Source: Flavobacterium ardleyense
Lineage (GTDB): Bacteria; Bacteroidota; Bacteroidia; Flavobacteriales; Flavobacteriaceae
Assembly: GCF_033547075.1 (NCBI RefSeq)
Contig: NZ_CP137891.1
Span: forward strand, 806,001 to 870,000
Length of the DNA: 64,000 nt
Reading direction: 5' to 3'
The notes beneath the pieces are model-generated. The model did not search any database. It had not been told where the DNA came from and saw nothing but the letters and a program-made list of their open reading frames with translations. Positions within the stretch are counted from its first letter, which is position 1, and the number at the start of each line of letters is the position of its first letter. Below are positions 27,292-35,354 of the stretch, piece by piece. The position numbers and the translations under genes are program-made.

Positions 27292-28371
27292 TTATGAATA
27301 ACTCTTTGCGCAATCTTCAATGACTTTTATTACTACTTCTAATAATCCTGGAATAGTAATTTTTCCTTCTTCTTTTGTATAATTTCCGACACTTTTTTTG
27401 AAATATACCATTGAATTGAAAGGTGGTGGAAAACCGAAAGTAAATTTATGCGTGTTAATAAATACGTCTTCAATGTTTCTCAAAATATCTTTCGCTGCCT
27501 TTAAACTAACACGATAATATAATTCTGTTCTTTGTTCATCCGAATTTAGCCCAATTCGTAATTCATCACTTTCAATATTAGGAATAATACAATTAAAATT
27601 TTTATCAATAATCTCATTAACTAACAGGGGCAATTTTGCGACATTGAGTGATGTAAAGTCAAAAATTAATGACAAACGATTCAGTAAGATAAAATATGGA
27701 TTTTCCCATGTATCTATCAGAACTCCATTTTCACTTAAATTCTCTGATTTTTGTATAAAATAGTTCAAGACAAAGTTAAACTGTTTTATTTTTTCTCTAT
27801 TTTCAACTGTTTTCTTTATAATTGATTCAATATTGTCATCTGCTGTCAAAAGAATAAATGATCGTAAATATTCTTCTTGGTCAGGATTTAGTTTCCAATC
27901 ATTATAATTTGATGATGAAGCTCTCCAAACGTTAATAATTACAAATTGTAGCGCAAGCCATTTTTGATTCTCGAAAGAAATATAATTACATTCATCTTTT
28001 TGTAATTCATATCTGTTTTTTCGAACAATATTGGAATATATCGTGCTTGTAAACTCGGCTTCAATAGGCCCAAATTTTTTCTCACACTTTCGACAAACTA
28101 GATTTCTATTTATAAGAGGATTTTTATTTTGCTCTATTTCTTCGTCTGAAAGTTCCTTACCAGTAATGGCTTCAATTTTTTCCGGTAAAACGCCCCTACC
28201 AAAAAAATCTAAGCCAATCTTATCAATCGAGATTTCGTATATTAATTCTTTGTCTTCTCTTTTTGTGTATCCGTCCTGATTTAATGCAGTTCTAATTATA
28301 CTTTCTGTAAAAATATGTGACCCAACATTTTCAAGAACATTTTTCTCACACAGTTTACATAAGTCACTCAT
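27292..28371 (-). CDS. Zinc-knuckle / HNH-like protein of unknown function (accessory island)
   Basis: About 359 residues from the ATG at 28371; a GTG at 28395 would add eight residues. The N-terminus carries two cysteine pairs around a Ser-His motif: CKLCEKN near residue 4, GSHIFTESII near 17 and LVCRKCEKKFGPIE near 88. This C-x2-C...SHI...C-x2-C layout resembles zinc-bound HNH/treble-clef proteins ('SHIIP' type) that are often found in defence islands. The remaining 250 residues are mainly helical with no motif I recognise. It lies downstream of the GHKL-nuclease gene on the same strand, separated by a structured palindromic spacer. Nuclease activity is inference; the catalytic HNH histidines are not clearly complete. 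Confidence 0.6.
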   Translation of the reverse strand: MSDLCKLCEKNVLENVGSHIFTESIIRTALNQDGYTKREDKELIYEISIDKIGLDFFGRGVLPEKIEAITGKELSDEEIEQNKNPLINRNLVCRKCEKKFGPIEAEFTSTIYSNIVRKNRYELQKDECNYISFENQKWLALQFVIINVWRASSSNYNDWKLNPDQEEYLRSFILLTADDNIESIIKKTVENREKIKQFNFVLNYFIQKSENLSENGVLIDTWENPYFILLNRLSLIFDFTSLNVAKLPLLVNEIIDKNFNCIIPNIESDELRIGLNSDEQRTELYYRVSLKAAKDILRNIEDVFINTHKFTFGFPPPFNSMVYFKKSVGNYTKEEGKITIPGLLEVVIKVIEDCAKSYS

Positions 28372-28402
28372 ATTGTTTTTTTTGTAGGGTTTCACATTGC
28401 TT

Positions 28403-28536
28403 TCTTATAACGTTATGTATATCAGCTGTGGCGTGTTTTAGCACGAGCCATTTCATAAAAAAACTTGCCTTGGGAAAGCCGGAGGATTTTGCAAGTTAGG
28501 ACAGACCAGGCCATAGCTTATAACGTGTGTTATCCA
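28403..28536. repeat. Structured palindromic spacer (cassette-boundary-like) between two island genes
   Basis: Outer arms pair imperfectly: GTTATGTATATCAGCTGTGGC near 28412 against the complement of GCCATAGCTTATAAC at 28510-28524, with the shared core GTTAT...AGCT(G/A)TGGC. An inner arm pairs perfectly, AACTTGC (28462-28468) with GCAAGTT (28491-28497). The word ATAAC occurs at both ends. This nested imperfect stem recalls integron attC sites, but no consensus attC core was confirmed and no integrase gene is in the window. Confidence 0.5.
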
Positions 28537-28542
28537 ATTTAC

Positions 28543-30591
28543 TTACTTCACAAGTCTTAATTGTGCAGAAATTTTTTCATCAATCAATTCTGCATATTCT
28601 TTTTCAAATTTGATTTTCACGGCCTTATCTTTTATATCAAGCTTATTTGCCAAATAACCTAATTTTCTATTGTTTTGCTCAATAAGTTCTGACCATTCCA
28701 TTACATAAACCTCAATATTCTTTTCAGTTTTTTTATCATACAAAAATGGATTGTCTGGAAAGTTCAATCTTCTTGATTTTACTTGAGATTTTGCAAATTT
28801 TGTAAGACGTGATGAAATTAAAATCAATTTGTACTTTACTTTTTCATTTGGTAGAGCTGAATTTTGCTCAATAGTAAATGCATATTCATCAATTTGATTT
28901 AATTCCTTTTTGCTTATTGCACATTTAGGCGACTTTAATTCAACAACCATTATTTCTTTAACATCAGAGTCGGTTATTTTTTCGTTGAAAAAGAACAAGT
29001 CAGTTATATCGTTTAAACCTCTCTCGTCCAATTCAATTAAGTTATCATCTTCTTCTGTTGGCTCATAGTCAAAATATTTCTCCCGTAATTCAATCAATAT
29101 ATTACCAATCTTTTTGTCCGACCATAATTTGGGTGTGGCATTGTAATTTTCTCCAAACAGCCACAATTCATCTTCGACAATTTTATGAAGTTGACTTCGT
29201 TCTTTTAAGTGTTTAGAAATTTCGCCATACGTCAACTCGTGAAGAAAATCCAGAAACTCTGTTTTTTCTGCTACTACGCTTGCAAAATGAACGACATCTT
29301 CTAAATCTGTTTTCTCTAAAAGATTATGAAATTTCTCCAAACTCTCTTCTGACAGTTTTAATACCTTTTTAAAAATATATTCAATGTTTCCATTGCCAAT
29401 TGCTTTATCAAGTAATGGATAAAGAAAGTTCCTTATTTTATCGTCCTTTTGAATAAGTCTGTGTTCATCTTCTAATAAATAGGCGACTTTTTTAAATAGA
29501 ATTTCTTGCGATTTAGAAGCGGGACTTTCATTGTTTTGGTAAGGATAGTATCTATCTTTTTCCAAACTTTTGAGAAATTTTTCAAATCTTTTATTTTTGG
29601 CTTTGAAAAAATCATTAATTGTTTCTTTAATCGTGTTTTTTAAATTGTTTATTTCCGCTTCACCTAACGCTTCTAAATCCAAATTTCTAAATAAATCTAT
29701 ATTTAACATTTGTGATTCTATGTAAATAAACCAAGTTCCTAAGTCCGGCGTGTACCAATCTGATGAGTAAGTATATTCGTGAGCAACACTTTTTAAACCT
29801 GAATTATCAGTTTGGAAAAATACTTTCACTTTGTTTAGAGCCGAATTAATATTATAGAAGTAAAAATTTAACTTATGCGTTTTACCTTTTTTGTCAGTGT
29901 AATCTGTAGTTTTTTTGGAAGGTTTATCTATTACAAAATCTTCCCTTTTTATCGTCTTTCCATTAACTATAAAATTCACAGTATTATGAAAAATTTCGAA
30001 TGGATAATGTTCGAATATTGCTTGATTAATATTGTCCTGTAAAAAATTCTCGTGGATTTTATTTCTTTTGGCGATTTTTTCCTGCTTATTATGATGAAGT
30101 TGTTCAATCATAACTTTATAATATGGATTTCTTCTTTCCATAAAATATTCGTAGTCAACCTTAAATTCAGTTTCTTCCAATTGGGCATCATTAAAATCTA
30201 ATGTATCCATACTAAATTTAGTTAGAGAAAATTGTTTTTTGTCAATATCAAAACCTATGGTTTCAATGTGCATTAATTCTCCGATTTGTAAAGAACTAAA
30301 TCTTCCGATTCCTTGACCAAGTGCTTTTGAAGTAGTTCCAATCTCTAAAACTCTTTTGTCAAACTCGTTATATGGCACACCGATTCCGTCATCTTTAATC
30401 TCAATGCTTTTGATAGGAGACTTAATATTAGCTTCGTTGACATATTCAATATTGATTTCAATATTTTTCGATCCAGCTTGTAAAGAGTTGTTAATTAATT
30501 CACGAAAAGCCTGAAACGTATCTCTATATCTAGTTAAAAGGTCTTTTATTACCCTTGTGTTTGTAGTTATTTTTTTTGTAGTTGATTTCAT
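28543..30591 (-). CDS. GHKL (MORC/Hsp90-like) ATPase fused to a C-terminal PD-(D/E)XK-like nuclease domain
   Basis: A 682-residue protein. Residues 15-130 form a GHKL ATPase: N-box E31-L-I-N-N35 (FRELINNSLQAGSKNIEI), G1 box DDGIG at 67-71 and G2 box GQGIGRFSS at 93-101, like MutL/MORC/Hsp90. Residues about 130-330 continue the transducer region; 330-500 is helical. The C-terminal 150 residues look like a restriction-type nuclease: Asp528 or Asp531 (NDITDLFFF), then E551-L-K553 (VVELKSPKC) and Q566 (NQIDEYA), the D...ExK...Q pattern seen in DUF4263/Mrr-like enzymes. This architecture suggests ATP-gated DNA binding and cleavage, that is, defence against foreign DNA. No methylase is nearby. The neighbouring zinc-knuckle gene may be a partner. 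Confidence 0.75.
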   Translation of the reverse strand: MKSTTKKITTNTRVIKDLLTRYRDTFQAFRELINNSLQAGSKNIEINIEYVNEANIKSPIKSIEIKDDGIGVPYNEFDKRVLEIGTTSKALGQGIGRFSSLQIGELMHIETIGFDIDKKQFSLTKFSMDTLDFNDAQLEETEFKVDYEYFMERRNPYYKVMIEQLHHNKQEKIAKRNKIHENFLQDNINQAIFEHYPFEIFHNTVNFIVNGKTIKREDFVIDKPSKKTTDYTDKKGKTHKLNFYFYNINSALNKVKVFFQTDNSGLKSVAHEYTYSSDWYTPDLGTWFIYIESQMLNIDLFRNLDLEALGEAEINNLKNTIKETINDFFKAKNKRFEKFLKSLEKDRYYPYQNNESPASKSQEILFKKVAYLLEDEHRLIQKDDKIRNFLYPLLDKAIGNGNIEYIFKKVLKLSEESLEKFHNLLEKTDLEDVVHFASVVAEKTEFLDFLHELTYGEISKHLKERSQLHKIVEDELWLFGENYNATPKLWSDKKIGNILIELREKYFDYEPTEEDDNLIELDERGLNDITDLFFFNEKITDSDVKEIMVVELKSPKCAISKKELNQIDEYAFTIEQNSALPNEKVKYKLILISSRLTKFAKSQVKSRRLNFPDNPFLYDKKTEKNIEVYVMEWSELIEQNNRKLGYLANKLDIKDKAVKIKFEKEYAELIDEKISAQLRLVK

Positions 30592-30748
30592 TGGTTTTAT
30601 ATGTTGGATATCGTTTGTCGCGTTTGAGAAGTCGCTGAAAAAGCGAAGCGAGTTCTCTCTGCCAAGATAAGATTTCTTCGTGAAGAAGATCTTGAAACTA
30701 CTGAAAATATCAGAGATTTATTAAACACGCTGCTATGTGAAGTTGCAT
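30592..30748. repeat. Structured spacer upstream of the GHKL-nuclease gene
   Basis: A 157-base spacer with several self-complementary patches: TTCTTCgtGAAGAA (30674-30687), CGCTgaaaaAGCG (30633-30645) and a longer-range pairing of CGCGTTT near 30620 with AAACACG near 30723. Its nested arms resemble the organisation of the spacer on the other side of the gene, although the sequence differs. No reading frame is supported. Confidence 0.4.
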
Positions 30749-31273
30749 TTATTCGCAAGGCTTTTTAATTCTTTTTTTACAACAATTTAGATTTTCAAAA
30801 CTAGATTTTAAAGAATCCAAATTAGAGTTTAGAATTTGCATCTTTTGGTTATTTTGAATTAGATTTAAAGAATCCATTTTAAACTTCTTTGTTTCAATTT
30901 TAAGTGATTCTTTTTCAAATTTATCATCCGTATTCTTATTAGTATTGAAAACAATAATTAAAAATAACATAATTGAAATATAATTTAAGAATGTTTGAAC
31001 ACGAAAATAAATGTGTATATCACTAAGATTCCAGTTACCAATTGTTCCTTGATTTCTGAGTTTTTTAAGACCTAGACCAGCGATAATCGTACTTGACAAT
31101 AAAAGAAAAATGCTCAAGAAAGTCAATACTCCGGATGTAGAACGATATTCTATATCTTTGATATCTAGATATCCAATTAGGACGCCAATTAAAACTAGCG
31201 ACGCGCCAAAAATTTGAGCACTTATAGCTGCGTGAATGCTTGCGGCCGACCTTTCGTCTTCTATATTATTCAT
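30749..31273 (-). CDS. Three-helix membrane protein with C-terminal coiled coil (accessory island)
   Basis: A 174-residue protein with hydrophobic segments at about 13-34 (AISAQIFGASLVLIGVLIGY), 47-67 (GVLTFLSIFLLLSSTIIAGL) and 92-108 (FLNYISIMLFLIIVF), then a lysine- and glutamate-rich helical tail (about 110-160) likely to form a coiled coil, ending with CCKKRIKKPC. I do not recognise the family. It begins 11 bases after the stop of the soluble 147-residue protein gene, so the pair is an operon. A membrane effector with a soluble partner is a common design in antiphage modules, but that is inference. Confidence 0.6.
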   Translation of the reverse strand: MNNIEDERSAASIHAAISAQIFGASLVLIGVLIGYLDIKDIEYRSTSGVLTFLSIFLLLSSTIIAGLGLKKLRNQGTIGNWNLSDIHIYFRVQTFLNYISIMLFLIIVFNTNKNTDDKFEKESLKIETKKFKMDSLNLIQNNQKMQILNSNLDSLKSSFENLNCCKKRIKKPCE

Positions 31274-31284
31274 ACTGTCTTAAT

Positions 31285-31728
31285 TTACCAACTGTCACCA
31301 CTTAATGTTCCGAGCGAATTCCAAATTTCACTGCCTGCCTGAAGAACCTTATGTGCAGTAATTTCTGTAGAATATTGGTTAGCTTCTCTTAAAATTTGCT
31401 GAACTTCAGAGAAAATTTTTCTTTTTAAACCACGTTCTGTAAATTTTGAAGAATTTCTTAAGGGAAAATATACCATAGTGCGATAATTTATCAATAAGAA
31501 AAGTTTCGCGTCTGAGCGCACAACAGAATTTTCAGTCATTTCCTCGACTTCAAATTTATTAATTGCTTTCGCTATAACATATTCAATACTTAAATTTTCC
31601 AATTCGCTTTGAGCTAAGTCAATAGTTTGTATGTATTGAGTCCTATTATCTTCGGCATTACGGTTTAGTATTACATTAAAGTAATCATTAAAATATCTGT
31701 CAAATTCAAATTCTGGTTGTTTTTCCAT
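31285..31728 (-). CDS. Soluble 147-residue protein paired with a membrane protein (accessory island)
   Basis: A 147-residue, mostly helical, acidic protein (FEFDRYFNDYFNVILNRNAE, IEYVIAKAINKFEVEEMTEN, AHKVLQAGSEIWNSLGTLSG) with no signal peptide, membrane segment or motif I recognise. First gene of a two-gene unit with the downstream membrane protein. The plausible start is the ATG at 31728. It is AT-rich like the rest of the island, unlike the conserved genes that follow. Confidence 0.55.
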   Translation of the reverse strand: MEKQPEFEFDRYFNDYFNVILNRNAEDNRTQYIQTIDLAQSELENLSIEYVIAKAINKFEVEEMTENSVVRSDAKLFLLINYRTMVYFPLRNSSKFTERGLKRKIFSEVQQILREANQYSTEITAHKVLQAGSEIWNSLGTLSGDSW

Positions 31729-32074
31729 AAGGTAGCTTATATTTGGTTGTTATTTTCTTGATGTTTACTACGTAATCTCCCATAACTTGTTTATATGTAA
31801 AGTACGTCAGTTATTTAAGGTCAGATTCGGGCTGATATGTCTGAGTAATTTCAGACATAATTTAAGAAAGCAATATATTCAAAATCTTTATAATCGTGGA
31901 GGATTTTTATTATTAAAATAGTTTTTTTTTAATCGTCCGATTCAAGTAGTCGCAAGCTAGATATATTTGATCAGCGAAGTTTTATTTTTTAATAGTCAGA
32001 ATTTAAAACTTTCATCTACACATTACATAAAGTGAAAGTTTAGCTCAACCCGAGATTTACTTAAATACAAGATT
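31729..32074. other. Intergenic border of the accessory island with a perfect 9-bp hairpin
   Basis: No gene is supported. TATGTCTGA (31836-31844) and TCAGACATA (31851-31859) form a perfect inverted repeat with a 6-base loop and no T-tract, so it is either an operator-like palindrome or a small hairpin. A very AT-rich tract follows. This is the right border of the island, before conserved chromosomal genes. Confidence 0.5.
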
Positions 32075-33217
32075 TTACTCATTCGCATTATACTTCATCT
32101 TTCTCAAAACCCGCATAGAATCCTTGAAACTCGCATAAACTGTTGGATGCTTCCGAAGTAATTCCTTGGCATCAATCAAAACTTGCTTGGCATCGTCAAA
32201 TCCGTTGAGGTAGCAAATCATTAATGTAGAGGGAAGGTTTTCGAGATCTTTGAGTTCTCGAAAAGACAATTCCAAATTCTTGGAAAGTTTGGCAATGATG
32301 TTCAAGTTGGAATTGTAAATATGATAAAGCAGTTTTTTATTATAAACTGGCGGTTCAAAAAGCATTTCCTGCTCTATTTTGTAATAGCCATTTGAATAAA
32401 ATAAAATAGTCTTTTTCTCCAAAGGATAATAAGAAGTTTTATCCTGAAGTCCCAATCGAACATATTCTACAATCGTGAAACTGTCTTCGTCGTAGGTGAT
32501 TATTACGTCATCTTGATCAGAATAAAATAACTTAATCTGCTCGTTTATTAATTCGATGTCAACTCTAGAAAGGTAGGTTTCGCTGCGAACTCTTTTCGGA
32601 ATTCCCGCCCAACAGATGATAAAAAGCTCTTTAAAAACTTTATACTTGGTAGTAAAATCTTTATGCCGATTATTCATAAAATCCATTACACCATCAAGGG
32701 TATCGGAAATTGAATTTCGAGAAGCATTTTCTATAGATTCAACTATTTCCTTACTTGTTCTCGATCGAGTAAACGGCTCATCCATCGGAATTGAATTGCT
32801 GCCACGCCTTTTGAAAACCGAATTGGCTGGAATAGTGTGAATTCCTTTTTTGAAAAATGAAATTTGCTTATTTGGACTAATAGTAACGAGTCCGACAACT
32901 TTTTCTTTGGGAAGATTCGGAAAAGGAATATTCTCGTACTGAATTTGAGGAGCATTTTCGAGATAAGCATTGACAAGATTCTGAATTCGGCTATCGTCAA
33001 AGAAGTCATCGCCCACAATTTCGTTATCGCGGTCTTCAACTCCCACAACAATAAAAGATCGGTTTGCAGGATTGCTATTGGAAAGTGCACAAATGTGTTT
33101 TAGAAACTTTGCTTTTCCTTCGCGGCTATGCAAGTTAAGTTGCCTCTTCTTATCATAGAAAGTACTCTCGTCATTGTGAGCTAGTAGATTCTTGATAAGA
33201 AGACGCTTATTTAACAT
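32075..33217 (-). CDS. AlbA_2 (Schlafen-like) domain protein
   Basis: A 380-residue cytosolic protein. Residues about 15-165 fit the AlbA_2 / divergent AAA-4 domain: ESTFYDKKRQLNLHSREGKA (the 'E...K' start), FLKHICALSNSN, RSFIVVGVEDRDNEIVGDDF and IPANSVFKRRGSNSIPMDE. In other proteins this domain binds nucleic acid. The C-terminal 200 residues are of unknown fold. It lies 15 bases downstream of the SDR gene on the same strand, so the two are likely co-transcribed. Function unknown; it seems to belong to the conserved chromosome, not the island. Confidence 0.72.
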   Translation of the reverse strand: MLNKRLLIKNLLAHNDESTFYDKKRQLNLHSREGKAKFLKHICALSNSNPANRSFIVVGVEDRDNEIVGDDFFDDSRIQNLVNAYLENAPQIQYENIPFPNLPKEKVVGLVTISPNKQISFFKKGIHTIPANSVFKRRGSNSIPMDEPFTRSRTSKEIVESIENASRNSISDTLDGVMDFMNNRHKDFTTKYKVFKELFIICWAGIPKRVRSETYLSRVDIELINEQIKLFYSDQDDVIITYDEDSFTIVEYVRLGLQDKTSYYPLEKKTILFYSNGYYKIEQEMLFEPPVYNKKLLYHIYNSNLNIIAKLSKNLELSFRELKDLENLPSTLMICYLNGFDDAKQVLIDAKELLRKHPTVYASFKDSMRVLRKMKYNANE

Positions 33218-33232
33218 TCAGAAAAAATATTT

Positions 33233-33985
33233 TTATAGTTTTTTATTTATAATCGTACTTGATGCTTGATCGGTTGGCATCACCACGAGATCAGCGATAT
33301 TTACGTGATATGGTCTGCTTACTACAAACAGAATAATATCGGCAATATCCTCTGGTTGAAGTGGAGAATATCCTTGGTATACTTTTTCTGCTCGATCAGA
33401 ATCTCCTTTAAAACGAACTTCAGAAAATCCAGTTTCGACCAATCCTGGATGAATTCCACCAACGCGAATTCCGTATTGATTTAAGTCCATTCTCATTCCC
33501 TGATTTAGTGCATCAACCGCGTGCTTGCTTGCACAATAAACATTTCCGTTTGGATAGACTTCTTTGGCCGCAGTCGATCCAATATTGATAATATGTCCAG
33601 CGCGATTTTCTATCATCATCGGAATAATCGCTCTTGAAACATACAGAAGACCTTTCACATTTATATCAATCATCGCGTCCCAATCGTCTAGATTTCCGGT
33701 TTGTATCGGATCAAGGCCGTGAGCGTTTCCTGCGTTGTTAATCAAAATATCGATCTTTGCAAATTCGGTGGGAAGTGACGCGATGCCTTCGGCGACAGCC
33801 ACCTTATCTCTCACATCAAAAAGCAAGGTATGAACAGGGACAAGTTTTGAAAGTTCTTCTTGAATTTCTGCCATACGATCTTCTCGTCTTCCACATAAAA
33901 CTAATTTGTAACCATTTTTTGCAAATGCAATTGCAGATGCTTTTCCGATTCCACTTGTTGCTCCAGTAATAAAAACTGTTTTCAT
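33233..33985 (-). CDS. Short-chain dehydrogenase/reductase (YdfG-like)
   Basis: A 250-residue classical SDR: cofactor motif TGATSGIGKA at 6-15, NNAG near 84, catalytic Ser in INIGSTAA and Tyr-x3-Lys in VYCASKHAVDAL. After the active site come GGIHPGLVETGFSEVRF and DIADIILFVVSRP. It resembles the NADP-dependent 3-hydroxy acid dehydrogenase group (YdfG) that reduces malonic semialdehyde or oxidises L-serine-like substrates. The exact substrate cannot be read. Confidence 0.88.
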   Translation of the reverse strand: MKTVFITGATSGIGKASAIAFAKNGYKLVLCGRREDRMAEIQEELSKLVPVHTLLFDVRDKVAVAEGIASLPTEFAKIDILINNAGNAHGLDPIQTGNLDDWDAMIDINVKGLLYVSRAIIPMMIENRAGHIINIGSTAAKEVYPNGNVYCASKHAVDALNQGMRMDLNQYGIRVGGIHPGLVETGFSEVRFKGDSDRAEKVYQGYSPLQPEDIADIILFVVSRPYHVNIADLVVMPTDQASSTIINKKL

Positions 33986-34263
33986 AATTCTTGAATATTT
34001 ATCGAAACAAATTTCAGTAATTAAATTTGAAACTTTTCGATTGAGAGCAGTTATTTAGTACAAGTCTGCAGAATATTTTATTTGCTAAAATTCTTAACAG
34101 TCTTATTATTAAACATCTAATGATTTAAAAATGAAATCATAAATCATACTTAAATGGCTGAAAGCGTTGTAAGTTTTAACTTCGGTTTAACAACTTTGAT
34201 GACATAAAATTTTCAATTTGCAGTACAAAATTTTTTGACTTTAAAATACACAAAATAACCGCA

Positions 34264-35268
34264 ATGGAAGATACTACTGCTACCTTAGATATCAGAGCAA
34301 TTAACGAAAAAATAGAACGCGAAAGTGCTTTTATTGATTTGTTGATGATGGAAATGAATAAAGTCATTGTTGGACAAAAACATATGACGGAGCGCCTACT
34401 TATAGGATTGCTTGGTCAAGGACATATATTGCTGGAAGGAGTTCCAGGATTGGCAAAAACACTTGCGATTAATACATTATCTCAAGCAATCGAAGGATCT
34501 TTTAGTCGTATTCAGTTTACGCCAGATCTTTTGCCCGCGGATGTTGTAGGAACCATGATTTACAATATGCAGCAAAATGAATTCTCTATAAAAAAGGGGC
34601 CAATTTTCGCAAATTTTGTACTTGCCGATGAGATTAACCGAGCGCCAGCCAAAGTGCAATCGGCTTTGCTTGAGGCGATGCAGGAAAAACAAGTTACAAT
34701 TGGCGATACTACTTTCAAACTAGAAAGACCTTTTCTAGTATTGGCAACCCAAAACCCGATTGAGCAAGAAGGAACATATCCTTTGCCAGAAGCTCAAGTC
34801 GATCGTTTTATGCTAAAAACCGTAATTGACTATCCGAAAATGGACGAAGAGCGAATGATTATTCGTCAGAATCTTAGTGGAAGTTATGCGAAAGTTCAGC
34901 CAGTAGTTTCGGCAGCACAGATTATTCGTGCACAAGAAGCAGTTCGTGAAGTGTATATGGACGAGAAAATCGAAAAATATATTTTAGATATTGTTTTCGC
35001 AACTCGTTTTCCAGAGAAATATAAATTAGAAAGTCTAAAACCACTTATCGGTTTTGGAGCATCTCCACGTGGAAGTATCAATCTTGCTACCGCTGCAAAA
35101 TGTTATGCATTCATCAAACGTAGAGGATATGTGATTCCAGAAGATGTGCGCGCGGTTGTTCACGATGTATTGCGTCACAGAATCGGAATTACTTACGAAG
35201 CGGAAGCAGAAAATGTAACTTCGGTGGATATTATCAACAGAATTGTAAACGAAATAGAAGTTCCATAG
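34264..35268 (+). CDS. MoxR-family AAA+ ATPase (first gene of the Bat operon)
   Basis: A 334-residue AAA+ ATPase: Walker A GVPGLAKT at 59-66, Walker B FVLADEINRAPAK around 118-130, sensor I ATQNPIEQEGTYPLPEAQVD, arginine finger region DRFMLK, and the C-terminal lid GASPRGSINLA. MoxR ATPases act as chaperones that insert metal or remodel partners containing von Willebrand A domains. Here the gene heads the row MoxR, DUF58, BatD-like, BatA, BatB, BatC, BatD, BatE, which is the typical Bacteroidota aerotolerance cluster. Confidence 0.95.
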   Translation: MEDTTATLDIRAINEKIERESAFIDLLMMEMNKVIVGQKHMTERLLIGLLGQGHILLEGVPGLAKTLAINTLSQAIEGSFSRIQFTPDLLPADVVGTMIYNMQQNEFSIKKGPIFANFVLADEINRAPAKVQSALLEAMQEKQVTIGDTTFKLERPFLVLATQNPIEQEGTYPLPEAQVDRFMLKTVIDYPKMDEERMIIRQNLSGSYAKVQPVVSAAQIIRAQEAVREVYMDEKIEKYILDIVFATRFPEKYKLESLKPLIGFGASPRGSINLATAAKCYAFIKRRGYVIPEDVRAVVHDVLRHRIGITYEAEAENVTSVDIINRIVNEIEVP

Positions 35269-35354
35269 TCTTTATAAATTTTGCCGAAAGGCTTAACAAA
35301 ATGAAGCTGTTCTAATATAAAAATTCTCCCATTTCGGGAGCTTAGGTACGGAAA

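Noticed and set aside
31836..31859. Intrinsic terminator at the perfect 9-bp hairpin
   Set aside because: No T-tract follows on either strand, so it is reported only as a hairpin or possible operator.
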